Shown here: positions 8,836 to 18,878 of the stretch, one piece after another
Layout of the letters: the number at the start of each line of letters is the position of its first letter
Numbering within the stretch: position 1 is the stretch's first letter
DNA from: JAWXUU01 sp044426045
GTDB lineage: Bacteria; Bacillota; Clostridia; Christensenellales; CAMQZB01
Direction of reading: 5' to 3'
Length of the DNA stretch: 64,000 bases
NCBI GenBank assembly: GCA_044426045.1
Contig: JAWXUX010000007.1
Span: forward strand, 1-64,000
Translations under genes and position numbers: made by a program
Notes under the pieces: generated by a model
What the model was told of the DNA's origin: nothing
Databases searched by the model: none
The model's input: the letters and a program-made list of their open reading frames with translations, nothing else

Positions 8836-9041
8836 AGGTGAAAGGTGAAAGGTGAAAGGTGAAAGGTGTGGTAGGCACTCGCTTTGCTCCGTGCACCCCA
8901 TTATATTAGGGCAGTAAAATAGGAACGTTCCTATTCAAATAGTTACGTTCCTACAAGTGGTTACAAATATAATTGAAAAGCACAAGGCGAAGCCGCGTGC
9001 ATTACCACACCTTTCACCTTTCACCTTTCACCTTTCACCTT
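8836..9041. repeat. Heptamer-armed inverted repeat, copy A
   Basis: This 206-bp intergenic element has arms of about 60 bp that are roughly 85-90% complementary. Each arm begins with four or more tandem copies of the heptamer AGGTGAA, then GTGTGGTA, then a small hairpin with a GGCTTCGCC-like core between GCAC and GTGC. The centre holds the perfect palindrome TAGGAACGTTCCTA. Copy D (52036-52241) is almost identical in sequence and length. It fills the space between the FolT terminator and the purD stop codon. No open reading frame is supported inside it. Confidence 0.9.
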
Positions 9042-9052
9042 AAGCGTAGCGA

Positions 9053-10312
9053 CTAATTTTCATTCTGAAAATTAATCACCTGCCACGCTATATCTTTTCT
9101 GCAAAACAAATTGTCGCATTTAATTTTTTCGATTTCTTTGTAGCAGTTTTTTTGTGCTTCGGCAAAGTCTTTTCCTTTTGCTACTGCAAAAAGCACTCTT
9201 CCGCCGTTTGTTTTAAAGATTCCGTCTTCACGTTTTGTGCCCATGTGATAAACTGGGATTTCCACGTTTTCGAGTCCTGAAATTTCAAAACCTTTTTTAT
9301 ATTCTCTTGGATAATTTGTTGAAGCAAGCACCACGCCAACAGTCACTTCATCAGTGAATTTGAGCTGGGTTTCCTTGCCTGCAAGAAGATTTTCCAAAAC
9401 TTCCACAAGGTCGGATTCCATTCTTGGAAGAACAACTTCCGTTTCGGGATCGCCAAATCTTGCGTTGAATTCGATAACTTTGATACCTTTTGGTGTTTTC
9501 ATAAGTCCGCCATACAAAACGCCTTTGAACGGTGCACCTTCAGCTTTCATCGCTTTCACGGTTTTCACCATGATTTCTGAATATGTGTAGTCCACATCTT
9601 CTTTTGTGATGAATGGAACGCCAGAATATGCGCCCATGCCACCAGTGTTTTCGCCTTTGTCGCCGTCAAGTTCACGCTTGTGGTCTTGGGCAATATCAAG
9701 TGGCAACACGATTTCGTCATTAACAAGGCACATGAAAGAAAATTCAGGTCCCACAAGACATTCTTCGCACACAACTTTGCCTTTGCCAAACACTCTATCT
9801 TTCAGCATTTTCACTGCTGACTCGCGAGCAAGCTGCAAAGTGTCGCAAACCACAACACCTTTGCCATATGCAAGTCCGTCAAATTTCAAAACGATTGGCG
9901 CACCAACTTTTTCGATATACTCGGCAAGTGGCTCATATTTTTCAAAAACTGCATATTCAGCTGTTGGGATATTGTATTTTGCCATCAAATCTTTTGCAAA
10001 TTCTTTTGACCATTCGATTCTAGCTGCGTTCTTTCTTGGCCCGAAAACCGAAAGGTTTGCTTCTTCAAACAAGTCCACAATACCCATTGAAAGTGGCACT
10101 TCTGGTCCAACAACAGTCATGTCGATTTTTTCAGATTTCGCAAATTCCAAAAGCCCTTGCAAATCGTTATCCGCGATTGGAACAAGCGTTGCAACATCTG
10201 TCATCCCAGCGTTGCCAGGAGCACAAAAGACTGTTGGATTTTTTGGAGATTTTTTCAATTTTTCACATATTGCGTGGCATCTTCCGCCGCCGCCGATAAC
10301 TAGTATTTTCAT
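9053..10312 (-). CDS. purD: PurD, phosphoribosylamine-glycine ligase
   Basis: The 419-residue ATP-grasp enzyme joins glycine to phosphoribosylamine to make GAR, step 2 of purine synthesis. The N-terminal GGGGRCHAICEKL, the KFDGLAYGKGVVVC ATP-binding strand and EFNARFGDPETEVVLPRM are diagnostic. It is the last gene of the purine operon, joined to purH by a TAATG overlap. It ends with TAG, eleven bases from repeat copy A. No separate terminator is seen downstream, so repeat copy A may act as the transcript end. Confidence 0.97.
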   Translation of the reverse strand: MKILVIGGGGRCHAICEKLKKSPKNPTVFCAPGNAGMTDVATLVPIADNDLQGLLEFAKSEKIDMTVVGPEVPLSMGIVDLFEEANLSVFGPRKNAARIEWSKEFAKDLMAKYNIPTAEYAVFEKYEPLAEYIEKVGAPIVLKFDGLAYGKGVVVCDTLQLARESAVKMLKDRVFGKGKVVCEECLVGPEFSFMCLVNDEIVLPLDIAQDHKRELDGDKGENTGGMGAYSGVPFITKEDVDYTYSEIMVKTVKAMKAEGAPFKGVLYGGLMKTPKGIKVIEFNARFGDPETEVVLPRMESDLVEVLENLLAGKETQLKFTDEVTVGVVLASTNYPREYKKGFEISGLENVEIPVYHMGTKREDGIFKTNGGRVLFAVAKGKDFAEAQKNCYKEIEKIKCDNLFCRKDIAWQVINFQNEN

Positions 10313-11844
10313 TAGTGTTTAAAGTGTCTGATGCCTGTGAACATCATTGGAATTTCATATTCATCAGCTTTTTTGATTGAATCTTCATCCCTGATTGACC
10401 CGCCAGGTTGCACTATGCCCTCCACATTGTATTTTTTAGCAAGTTCTACGCAGTCGTCAAATGGGAAAAATGCATCACTTGCGAGTATCAAACCTTCTGT
10501 CACGCCTTTTGCTTTTGCACATTCAAGGGCGATTTCACAAGAGCCAACTCTGTTCATTTGACCCGCACCAACGCCTAGCGTTTGTCCGTTTTTCACAACC
10601 ACGATAGCGTTTGATTTCACGTGCTTGCAAACTTTCATTCCAAACTCGAAATCAGCAATTTGCGCAGCTGTTGGAGCTGTTTTTGTCACAACTTTCCAAT
10701 CGGCTGGGTTTTCGATGGCGTTATCAACTTCTTGGATAAGAACACCGCCGTTCACTGAAACGAATTGGTTTTTAGCTTGATTTTTTTCAAGAGAAATTTC
10801 CATAAGACGGATATTTTTCTTTTTAGTTAAAATTGCAAGAGCCTCAGCCGAAAAGCTTGGTGCCATGATGATTTCAAGGAACACTTTTGAAAGCCCTTTT
10901 GCAATTTCTTCCGAAACTTCGCCGTTGAATGCCACAATTCCACCAAAAATAGAAACTGTGTCCGCTTCATAGGCTTTTTTCCATGCGATTTCAAGAGTTT
11001 CGCCAACGCCAACGCCACATGGGTTCATGTGTTTCACCGCAACGCAACATGGCTCGTCGAATTCTTTCAAGATGTTGAGTGTTGCATTTCCGTCTTGGAT
11101 GTTGTTATATGAAAGCTCTTTGCCGTGGAGTTTTTTGCCATAAACTAGCGAATATCCACATTCCTCAGTTTTATAAAGTGTTGAAGATTGGTGAGGGTTT
11201 TCACCGTATCTTAGGTCATAATCTTTTTCAAATGCCATTGTCACGCTTTCTGGTTTTTCTTCACCGCACGCTTTTGTGAGGTAAGTTGAAATCATTGCGT
11301 CATAGCTTGCAGTGTGGCGGAAAACTTTTGCTGAAAGTGCAAATCTTGTTTCTGGTGTTGTGTCGCCGTTTTCAGCGATTTCAGAAAGAACTTTTGCATA
11401 ATCGCTAGCATCGCAAACAACTGTTACTGATTCAAAGTTTTTCGCAGCTGATCTGAGCATTGAAGGGCCACCGATATCGATATTTTCAATCGCATCTTGA
11501 AGTTTCACGTTTGGATTTGCAATCGTTTGTTTGAATGGATAAAGGTTCACGCAAACAAGGTCAATAAGTTCGATATTGTTATCTGCCAAGGCTTGCATGT
11601 GGTCTTGGTCGCATCTTCTTGCGAGAAGTCCGCCGTGAACATTTGGGTGCAAAGTTTTCACCCTGCCGTCGCAAATTTCAGGAAAGCCAGTCACGTCAGA
11701 TATTGAAATGCAAGGAACGCCCGCATTTTCAAGTGCAGCTTTTGTGCCACCAGTTGAGATGATTTCGTAGCCTAGCTTTGTGAGATTTTCGCAAAACTCG
11801 ATAACTCCAGTTTTGTCGCTTACGCTTACAAGTGCTCTTTTCAT
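10312..11844 (-). CDS. purH: PurH, AICAR transformylase/IMP cyclohydrolase
   Basis: The 510-residue bifunctional enzyme catalyses the last two steps to IMP. The N-terminal third ([46 protein letters not shown]) is the cyclohydrolase. The C-terminal part, with AVKHMNPCGVGVG and GAGQMNRVGS, is the transformylase, which uses 10-formyl-THF made by the Fhs encoded at the head of the same operon. ATGA overlap with purN. Confidence 0.98.
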   Translation of the reverse strand: MKRALVSVSDKTGVIEFCENLTKLGYEIISTGGTKAALENAGVPCISISDVTGFPEICDGRVKTLHPNVHGGLLARRCDQDHMQALADNNIELIDLVCVNLYPFKQTIANPNVKLQDAIENIDIGGPSMLRSAAKNFESVTVVCDASDYAKVLSEIAENGDTTPETRFALSAKVFRHTASYDAMISTYLTKACGEEKPESVTMAFEKDYDLRYGENPHQSSTLYKTEECGYSLVYGKKLHGKELSYNNIQDGNATLNILKEFDEPCCVAVKHMNPCGVGVGETLEIAWKKAYEADTVSIFGGIVAFNGEVSEEIAKGLSKVFLEIIMAPSFSAEALAILTKKKNIRLMEISLEKNQAKNQFVSVNGGVLIQEVDNAIENPADWKVVTKTAPTAAQIADFEFGMKVCKHVKSNAIVVVKNGQTLGVGAGQMNRVGSCEIALECAKAKGVTEGLILASDAFFPFDDCVELAKKYNVEGIVQPGGSIRDEDSIKKADEYEIPMMFTGIRHFKH

Positions 11845-12413
11845 AGATTTTCCTCCAAGAGTTTTTTTAGTGTTTGTGGGTATAGTTTATGTTCAATTTT
11901 ATGAATTTCAGTTTCAACTTCGTCCATCGACCACCCTTCCACATATGGGAAAGATTGTTGAGCGATGATTTTTCCGCCGTCTAGCTCTGACGAAACATAA
12001 TGAATAGAAACGCCAAAGACTTTCACGCCGTAGTTAAAGGCATCGGCAATGCCGTGCGCACCTTTGAATGACGGAAGCAGACTTGGGTGGATGTTGATGA
12101 TTTTGTTTTCGTAGGCTGAAAGCAATGTTTCAGAAACGATTTTCATATATCCCGCAAGTGCTACCATATCAATTTGTTCTTTATCTAAAATTTCAACGAT
12201 TTTCCCTTCGAAATCCGCTTTATTTGCAAATTCTTTCAATTCAAACGCATATGTTTTCACGCCGAATTTTTTTGCACGCTCAATAGCGAATGCATTTTTT
12301 TTGTCGCAAAACAGAAACTTCAAATTGGCTTTTAATTCGCCGTTTTGAACTGCCTCTGCAATAGCTTCAAAATTGCTTCCGCTTCCCGATGCAAACACTG
12401 CTAGGTTTTTCAT
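11841..12413 (-). CDS. purN: PurN, GAR transformylase
   Basis: The 190-residue folate-dependent enzyme formylates GAR using 10-formyl-[14 protein letters not shown] at the N-terminus binds the phosphoribosyl part, and the catalytic region [17 protein letters not shown] with the later SSELDGG provides the His and Asp of the family. It overlaps purM and purH by ATGA junctions on either side. Confidence 0.97.
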   Translation of the reverse strand: MKNLAVFASGSGSNFEAIAEAVQNGELKANLKFLFCDKKNAFAIERAKKFGVKTYAFELKEFANKADFEGKIVEILDKEQIDMVALAGYMKIVSETLLSAYENKIINIHPSLLPSFKGAHGIADAFNYGVKVFGVSIHYVSSELDGGKIIAQQSFPYVEGWSMDEVETEIHKIEHKLYPQTLKKLLEENL

Positions 12414-13435
12414 TTGATCACCACTGCACCGCTATCTGTAACTTTTCCGATAACGATTGCTTTTTCGCCGTTTGCTGCCAAAACTTCGATAGTTTTTGCA
12501 ACATTTGCACCATCAACAGCAAGAACGATACCGCTTCCCATGTTGAAGATATTGAACATTTCGCGGTGGTCAACCCCGCCTTTTTCTTCCAAAAATTTGA
12601 AGATTGGCAAGATTTCAAGGCTTGCGTGGTCGATTTCGATTCCTTGACCATCCGAGAGCATTCTTGGAATATTTTCATCATATCCGCCACCTGTGATGTG
12701 AGAAAGTCCGTGAACGTCCACTTCTTTTAGTAGTGCAAGAACTGGTTTCACATAAATTTTAGTTGGTGTTAGCAACACTTCGCCAAGTGGTTTATCAGAA
12801 AGTTCTGGGTAAACTGTTTTGAAGTCAAGACTTGCATCACGCACGATTTTTCTCACGAGGGAGAAACCGTTTGAATGAACACCGCTTGAAGAAATTGAAA
12901 TCAATGTGTCGCCAACTTTCACTCTGCCTGGGGCAATCAATTTTGATTTTTCAACAGCACCGCAAGTGAAGCCCGCGATATCGTATTCGCCGTCCTGATA
13001 CATTCCTGGCATTTCCGCAGTTTCGCCACCAACGAGCGCACAGCCCGCCATGACACAACCGTCAGACACGCCTTTCACGATTTGCTCGATTGTCGCAGGG
13101 TCATTTTTGCCAACCGCGATATAATCAAGGAAAAAAAGTGGCTCAGCACCTTGTGCAAGAACGTCATTCACGCACATTGCAACGGCATCGACACCGATTG
13201 TATCGTGCTTATCCATTTCAAATGCAAGTTTGAGTTTTGTTCCCACGCCGTCTGTGCCAGAAACCAAAACTGGCTGTTTAAGACCAAGCGTTGAAAGGTC
13301 GAACATACCGCCAAATCCGCCGATACCACCCATAACGCCAAGGCGATTAGTGTTTTTTACGTGTTTTTTAATTCTTGAAACAACTTCGTAGCCAGCTTCG
13401 AGATTAACGCCCGCATCGCTATATGATTTTGCCAT
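12410..13435 (-). CDS. purM: PurM, AIR synthetase
   Basis: The 341-residue enzyme closes the imidazole ring (FGAM to AIR) using [15 protein letters not shown], the [20 protein letters not shown] segment and [11 protein letters not shown] are typical of PurM. The start is preceded by GGAGG. The 141-base gap separating it from purL is the only long gap in the purine operon and contains a duplicated piece of the purL end. Confidence 0.97.
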   Translation of the reverse strand: MAKSYSDAGVNLEAGYEVVSRIKKHVKNTNRLGVMGGIGGFGGMFDLSTLGLKQPVLVSGTDGVGTKLKLAFEMDKHDTIGVDAVAMCVNDVLAQGAEPLFFLDYIAVGKNDPATIEQIVKGVSDGCVMAGCALVGGETAEMPGMYQDGEYDIAGFTCGAVEKSKLIAPGRVKVGDTLISISSSGVHSNGFSLVRKIVRDASLDFKTVYPELSDKPLGEVLLTPTKIYVKPVLALLKEVDVHGLSHITGGGYDENIPRMLSDGQGIEIDHASLEILPIFKFLEEKGGVDHREMFNIFNMGSGIVLAVDGANVAKTIEVLAANGEKAIVIGKVTDSGAVVIK

Positions 13436-13521
13436 TTTTATCCTCCGTCCCCCTTTTGGGGAAATATTGTTTTGTTTGTGTTTATATGTTTTGCTTGTTT
13501 TTGTTTTATTTTAAAATATCT

Positions 13522-13603
13522 ATTATTTAGTGAAATAAGCCACCGCATTCTTGAAGATGCTTGCGTTACATCTTCATTATTTAGTGAAATAAGCCACTGC
13601 ATT
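13522..13603 (-). repeat. Duplicated 3' end of purL
   Basis: The last 28 bases of purL region (13576-13603, encoding the final residues and stop) recur 54 bases downstream at 13522-13549 with one mismatch. Both carry GTGGCTTATTTCACTAAA. The second copy lies outside the gene and looks like a scar of a local duplication. No function is suggested. Confidence 0.85.
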
Positions 13604-16600
13604 TTTAAATATATTTTGGTGTTTTTCGCCCTCGATATTTTTATAGATATTGTTTTCGTATCTTTCGCTGTGACCCATTTTTCCAAGAATTAAACCGTCG
13701 GCTGAAGTGATACCTTCGATTGCATATGCCGAGCCGTTTGGATTGAATGGTGCATCCATTGTTGCAACGCCGTCAAGATTTGCATATTGGAAACAAACCA
13801 TGCCGTTTTCAAACAATTCTTTTGCCATTTCGTCGCTCAAACAGAATTTGCCTTCACCGTGCGAGAATGCAACCTCGTGAGTGTCGCCAACGTTCATGCC
13901 GGCAAGCCATGGTGAGTTGTTTCCAGCCACAACCGTTTTTGCAATAAGCGAGATGTGACGGTTGATATCGTTTCTGAAAAGCGTTGGAGAACTTTCTGAA
14001 AGCATTCCAAACTTGCCATATGGGAGTAGCCCTGATTTCACAAGTGCTTGGAAACCGTTGCAAATTCCGAGTATTAAACCTTTTCTTGCGATAAGCGCTG
14101 TTATTGCAGTTTGGATTTTTTCGTTCAAAATCACGTTTGCAATGAACTTACCACTGCCGTCTGGCTCGTCACCAGAAGAGAAACCACCGCAGAATGCAAG
14201 GACATCAGTTTCGTTGATATATTTTTCCATTTTTGCAATAGATTCAAGAATTGCTTCTTCATTTAGATTGCAGAAAACAAATGTTTGAACGATTGCGCCC
14301 TCTTTTTCGAAAGCACGTTTAGTGTCATAGTCACAGTTGCTTCCTGGAAAAATTGGGATGAACACTTTCACAACATCTTTTTTCGCATATGGATATTCAA
14401 AAGTTTTGTCTTTAGTTGCATTTTCAAGGATTGCTGTTGTTTTTGCAGGAACTGCCACAGGATAAATTTTTGCAAACTTACCAAAGTTCCATGAAATCAA
14501 TGTTTCGATTGGGAAACTGTCGCCGTTGATTGTGAGGGTGTCAGCAGATGTTGTTTCACCGATTTTTTCAAATATTGGGCTTTCCATTTCGCCCACAGCC
14601 TCGATAATGAAAGAGCCATAAAGCTTTTTCGCAAGGTCTGCTGTTGGGAAATTGATTCCCGCGCCGATTTTGTTACCAAAAGTCATTTTTGAAACTGCTT
14701 CGATAACGCCACCAAAGCCGATTTCTCTTGCAGAAAGCACGTTTCCGTTTTGGATTTCGCTTTCAACTGCTTTGAAAATTTCCATTGCTTTTTCTGTGTT
14801 AACAGTGAAATCGTTGTTTTCGTCAAGTTTTGCGATATAAAGGTTTGAGCCCGCTTTTTTGAATTCTTGGCTGACAACAATATTTGCATCAGTCACACTT
14901 TCAGTGAAAGAAATGAGTGTTGGTGGAACAGTGATATCTTTGAATGTTCCGCTCATAGAATCTTTTCCGCCGATTGCGGCAATTTTGAAACCTTTTTGCA
15001 TATAAACGCTTCCAAGAAGTGCTTCAAGTGGTTTGCCCCATTTTTCTTTATCTTTTCCAAGTCTTTCAAAATATTCTTGGAAAGAAAAGTGCATGTTGCC
15101 TGTTTTTCCGCCAACAGCGACAGCTTTTGCCACTGAATCAAGGATTGCATATTGCGCGCCAAGATAAGGCGAGATTGAAGATACTTCTGGGTCATAGCCA
15201 TAGCTCATGACAGTTGTTGCATCAGTGTATCCTTTTTCGATTTGCACTTTTTGAACTGAAGCTGATGTTTCTGTTAGTTGATATTTGCCACCAAAAGGCA
15301 TCAAAACTGTTGTGCCACCGATTGTTGCATCAAACATTTCTGAAAGTCCCTTTTGAGTTTGAACGTTTTTATCTTTCAAGATTGTTTCAACCGCTTCTTT
15401 CACCGGCATTTCTGCTCTTTCAAGTGGGCTTGAAATATCCCCACCAAGCACGGTCACGTTTTGAACTTGTCTTGCACCGTTTGTGTTGATGAAATCTCTT
15501 GACAAGTCAACCACGATTTTTCCGCCGTAGGTCATGCGAAGTCTTCCGCTGTCGGTAACTTTCGCAACCACATATGCTTCGAGGTTTTCTTCCTTGCAAT
15601 AAGAAAGGAATTCTTCAACGTCTTTAGGCTCGAGAACTACGCTCATTCTTTCTTGCGATTCTGAAATCGCAATTTCAGTTGCGTTTAGTCCTGCGTACTT
15701 AGTTTGAACTGCGTCAAGGTTAATCTCTAGTGAATCAGCAAGCTCGCCGATTGCAACTGAAACACCGCCCGCACCAAAGTCGTTTGATTTTTTCACAAGT
15801 TTTGTAACTTCGCCACGTCTGAAAAGATGTTGAATTTTTCTTTCTTCTGGTGCGTTACCTTTTTGAACTTCTGAAGAGCATTTTTCAAGTGAAGTTTCGT
15901 TGTGTTCTTTTGAAGAGCCCGTCGCACCGCCAATGCCGTCGCGGCCTGTTCTTCCGCCAAACATAACGATGATATCGCCACTAGCCACCGATTCGCGGCG
16001 AACATGAGAAACCGGAACTGCACCAAGGCAAGCACCAACTTCCATTCTTTTTGCAACGAAACCTTCGTGATACACTTCTTTAACAAAAGTTGTAGCAAGA
16101 CCGATTTGGTTGCCGTATGATGAATAACCTTCCGCAGCTTTTTTTGAGATGATACGTTGTGGAAGTTTGTTTGAAATCGTTTCTGAAACGTCCGCCCAGA
16201 TGTTTCCTGCACCCGTCACGCGCATTGCTTGATAAACATAGCTTCTGCCTGAAAGTGGGTCGCGGATTGCACCACCAATACATGTTGACGCGCCACCAAA
16301 TGGCTCGATTTCTGTTGGGTGGTTGTGGGTTTCGTTTTTGAACATGATAAGATATGGCACAGCAACGCCGTCGATTTCGATATCGCAAACAACACTGCAT
16401 GCGTTGTTTTCTTCAGAAACTTCCATATCGGCAAGATCGCCCGTGTGTTTGAGATATCTTGGCATAACAGTTGCGATATCCATAAGGGTGATTTCTTTTG
16501 CTTCCCTGCCAAGCTCAACTCGCATGTTCATATAATCTTCAAGTGAAGATTTGATGCTTTCAGACACTATTGAATTTTCAATTTGGATGTCTTCAAGTTT

Positions 16601-17278
16601 AGTTTCGAATGTTGTGTGACGGCAGTGGTCTGACCAATATGTGTCAAGCATTCTGATTTCAGTTTCAGATGGGTCACGGCTTTCTGATGCAAAATAATCG
16701 CGCACGAGTTTCAAATCTTCGTCCGCCATTGCAAGACCCATTTTGTTTCTCATTTCAGAAATTTCTGCATCGGTGATTTTTGTGAAACCGTGGAAAATTG
16801 GAACTTCATCGATTTCTACATCTTGGTTATCTTGCAAAATCGCAAGGTCTTTTTCTCTTGATTCAATCTTGTTTATGAAATAGCTTTTGATTGTTTCAAG
16901 GTCGGCTTTTTCCACCCCTTCAAAAATCAAAATCTTGCCACTTCTCACTTTCACGTTTTCTTTGGCATCGATAAGTTTGATACATTCAGCTGCAGCAGCA
17001 CCGCGAGCATCAAATTGCCCTGGCAAAAATTCTGTTGCAAAATATGTTTTGCCGTCAAGTTCGATAGTTTCAGAAACTGTGTCTGTCACAACTTCCGAAA
17101 ACACGTTTGTTTTTGCCTTTTCTAGCAACTCGCTTGAAATGCCAAAAACATCATATGACACGATAAGTTCTAGGCTAGTGATATTCAAACCTAGGTTTTG
17201 ATTGAAGTCTTGCTTGAGCATTTCTGCTTCCACCTGATAGCCTGTTTTTTTGCTTGCGTAAATTCTGTAATTATTCAT
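13577..17278 (-). CDS. purL: PurL, single-chain FGAM synthetase
   Basis: The 1,233-residue enzyme converts FGAR and glutamine to FGAM. It is the large form that fuses a PurS-like N-terminus, two PurM-like ATP-binding halves (FKNETHNHPTEIEPFGGA, and HNETSLEK in the first half) and a C-terminal glutaminase. The glutaminase nucleophile is in LILGICNGFQALVKSGLLP, with HGEGKFCL near the end supplying the His. No separate purS or purQ is therefore needed. It starts in an ATGA overlap with purK. Length is close to the clostridial long form. Confidence 0.97.
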   Translation of the reverse strand: MNNYRIYASKKTGYQVEAEMLKQDFNQNLGLNITSLELIVSYDVFGISSELLEKAKTNVFSEVVTDTVSETIELDGKTYFATEFLPGQFDARGAAAAECIKLIDAKENVKVRSGKILIFEGVEKADLETIKSYFINKIESREKDLAILQDNQDVEIDEVPIFHGFTKITDAEISEMRNKMGLAMADEDLKLVRDYFASESRDPSETEIRMLDTYWSDHCRHTTFETKLEDIQIENSIVSESIKSSLEDYMNMRVELGREAKEITLMDIATVMPRYLKHTGDLADMEVSEENNACSVVCDIEIDGVAVPYLIMFKNETHNHPTEIEPFGGASTCIGGAIRDPLSGRSYVYQAMRVTGAGNIWADVSETISNKLPQRIISKKAAEGYSSYGNQIGLATTFVKEVYHEGFVAKRMEVGACLGAVPVSHVRRESVASGDIIVMFGGRTGRDGIGGATGSSKEHNETSLEKCSSEVQKGNAPEERKIQHLFRRGEVTKLVKKSNDFGAGGVSVAIGELADSLEINLDAVQTKYAGLNATEIAISESQERMSVVLEPKDVEEFLSYCKEENLEAYVVAKVTDSGRLRMTYGGKIVVDLSRDFINTNGARQVQNVTVLGGDISSPLERAEMPVKEAVETILKDKNVQTQKGLSEMFDATIGGTTVLMPFGGKYQLTETSASVQKVQIEKGYTDATTVMSYGYDPEVSSISPYLGAQYAILDSVAKAVAVGGKTGNMHFSFQEYFERLGKDKEKWGKPLEALLGSVYMQKGFKIAAIGGKDSMSGTFKDITVPPTLISFTESVTDANIVVSQEFKKAGSNLYIAKLDENNDFTVNTEKAMEIFKAVESEIQNGNVLSAREIGFGGVIEAVSKMTFGNKIGAGINFPTADLAKKLYGSFIIEAVGEMESPIFEKIGETTSADTLTINGDSFPIETLISWNFGKFAKIYPVAVPAKTTAILENATKDKTFEYPYAKKDVVKVFIPIFPGSNCDYDTKRAFEKEGAIVQTFVFCNLNEEAILESIAKMEKYINETDVLAFCGGFSSGDEPDGSGKFIANVILNEKIQTAITALIARKGLILGICNGFQALVKSGLLPYGKFGMLSESSPTLFRNDINRHISLIAKTVVAGNNSPWLAGMNVGDTHEVAFSHGEGKFCLSDEMAKELFENGMVCFQYANLDGVATMDAPFNPNGSAYAIEGITSADGLILGKMGHSERYENNIYKNIEGEKHQNIFKNAVAYFTK

Positions 17279-18375
17279 GCTTTGTCCTCAAAATATATTT
17301 TATCAACTCTTTCAAATTCATCTGCCGATACGCCAGTGAATGTTATGTGTGCCATTTTCCTGCCTTTTTTCGCGGGTGACTTGTGATACCAATGCACTGT
17401 GGCATTTTCAATCACGGGGAAGTTTTCAAGGCTTTCAACATCTTCACCAAGTATGTTTTTCATCACGCCTTTTTCTGTTAGTTTCGGGTCGCAAAGTTTT
17501 TTGCCCGTCACGCAATCAAGAAGTAAGCCATATTGGCTTGTATCGCACGTTTCGATTGAGTGGTGTCCCGAATTGTGGGGGCGGGGCGCCATTTCGTTGA
17601 AATAGACATCCTCTCCCAAAACAAAAAACTCGATTGCAAGTATTCCGTGGAAGTTAGCTTTTTCCATGAACGCTTTCGCTGTTGTTTTCACTTTTTCTTG
17701 CATTTTTTCATCCATTTTTGTTGGTGGAACAATGCAAGCATCGAGTATTCCGCGTTTGTGGCGGTTTTCCGAGATTGGAAGACAACCCATGTCGCCGTTT
17801 TTATTTCTGCAAACAATCGCTGAAACTTCATAATCAAACTTCACAAACTGTTCGCAAATACTTTCTTTTATCATTTCTTCTGGAAGATTTTTCGCATCTT
17901 CCAAAGTTTTCAAGACCGCTTGTCCTTTTCCGTCGTAGCCAAGCGTTGTTGTTTTCAAAACGCAAGGAAGACCGATTTCTGAAATCGCTTTTTCAAGGCT
18001 TTCGCGAGAGTTCACAAGCGCAAAAGCTGGCGGATTTAAGCCGTTTTCTTTTGCAAAGGTTTTTTCAACAATTCTGTGTCTTGAATATTTCAATGGGCGA
18101 TACCCTTGATAGATATTATATTTCCCCGCAAGTTTTTCAACCGCTTCGAGGTCGATATTTTCAAATTCATAAACCACAACTTCTGATTTTTCGCAAAGTT
18201 CTTCAAGTTTTCCAACATCAGCAAACTTGCCGACGATTTTATCATCTGTCACCGTGAAAGCGGGAGCTGAGTCGTATTCGTCGAGTGCGATTGTTGAAAG
18301 TCCGCGTTTTTTTGCTTCTTCACAAATCATGAGTGCGAGTTGCCCCGCGCCGATAATCCCGATATTATATTTCAC
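17275..18375 (-). CDS. purK: PurK, N5-carboxyaminoimidazole ribonucleotide synthase
   Basis: The roughly 366-residue ATP-grasp enzyme makes N5-CAIR from AIR, ATP and bicarbonate. [19 protein letters not shown] at the N-terminus, the [18 protein letters not shown]-binding strand, [21 protein letters not shown] and GHHSIE are diagnostic. The open frame extends 23 codons farther upstream, but those residues are unlike the family. I place the start at GTG 18375, inside the last codons of purE, an 11-base overlap. No strong RBS is seen, so coupling to purE translation is likely. Confidence 0.93.
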   Translation of the reverse strand: MKYNIGIIGAGQLALMICEEAKKRGLSTIALDEYDSAPAFTVTDDKIVGKFADVGKLEELCEKSEVVVYEFENIDLEAVEKLAGKYNIYQGYRPLKYSRHRIVEKTFAKENGLNPPAFALVNSRESLEKAISEIGLPCVLKTTTLGYDGKGQAVLKTLEDAKNLPEEMIKESICEQFVKFDYEVSAIVCRNKNGDMGCLPISENRHKRGILDACIVPPTKMDEKMQEKVKTTAKAFMEKANFHGILAIEFFVLGEDVYFNEMAPRPHNSGHHSIETCDTSQYGLLLDCVTGKKLCDPKLTEKGVMKNILGEDVESLENFPVIENATVHWYHKSPAKKGRKMAHITFTGVSADEFERVDKIYFEDKA

Positions 18376-18832
18376 AGGCAAGCACCGTTTCCCTTTGATT
18401 ATTTGTGAAGTCTTGGAGTTTTTCCGAAAGCTCGTCACATCCAATCGCTAGCATTTTGCAAGCGATGAGCGCCGCGTTTTCACTTTGGTTGATACCAACT
18501 GTTGCAACCGGCACGCCTTTTGGCATTTGCACGATTGAAAGAAGTGAGTCCATGCCTGAAAGTGCACGAGATTTCACCGGCACGCCGATAACAGGAAGAA
18601 CTGTCATTGCGGCAACCATGCCAGGAAGGTGAGCTGCACCGCCCGCACCCGCGATGATAACATCAAAGCCGTTTGCCTTTGCAGACGCGGCAAATTCAAA
18701 CATGTATTCTGGTGTTCTGTGGGCAGAAACCACTTTCTTTTCGTATGGCACGCCAAACGATTCAAGCGTTTCGCACGCACCTTTCATAACGTCATAATCG
18801 GAAGTAGATCCCATGATAACAGCAACTTTCAT
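18365..18832 (-). CDS. purE: PurE, N5-CAIR mutase
   Basis: The 155-residue class I enzyme converts N5-CAIR, the PurK product, to [32 protein letters not shown] and [16 protein letters not shown] carry the family's substrate-binding residues. The presence of PurK next to it agrees with class I. It follows fhs by 46 bases. Confidence 0.97.
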   Translation of the reverse strand: MKVAVIMGSTSDYDVMKGACETLESFGVPYEKKVVSAHRTPEYMFEFAASAKANGFDVIIAGAGGAAHLPGMVAAMTVLPVIGVPVKSRALSGMDSLLSIVQMPKGVPVATVGINQSENAALIACKMLAIGCDELSEKLQDFTNNQRETVLACEI

Positions 18833-18878
18833 TTTTATTTTTCTCCTTTTGATAGAGTGTTTTTTGATTTTATTTATT

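Noticed and set aside
8836..9041. Heptamer arrays as a CRISPR or CRISPR-like array
   Set aside because: The units are 7 bases, directly adjacent and without spacers, and they mirror each other at the two ends. No cas genes are present.
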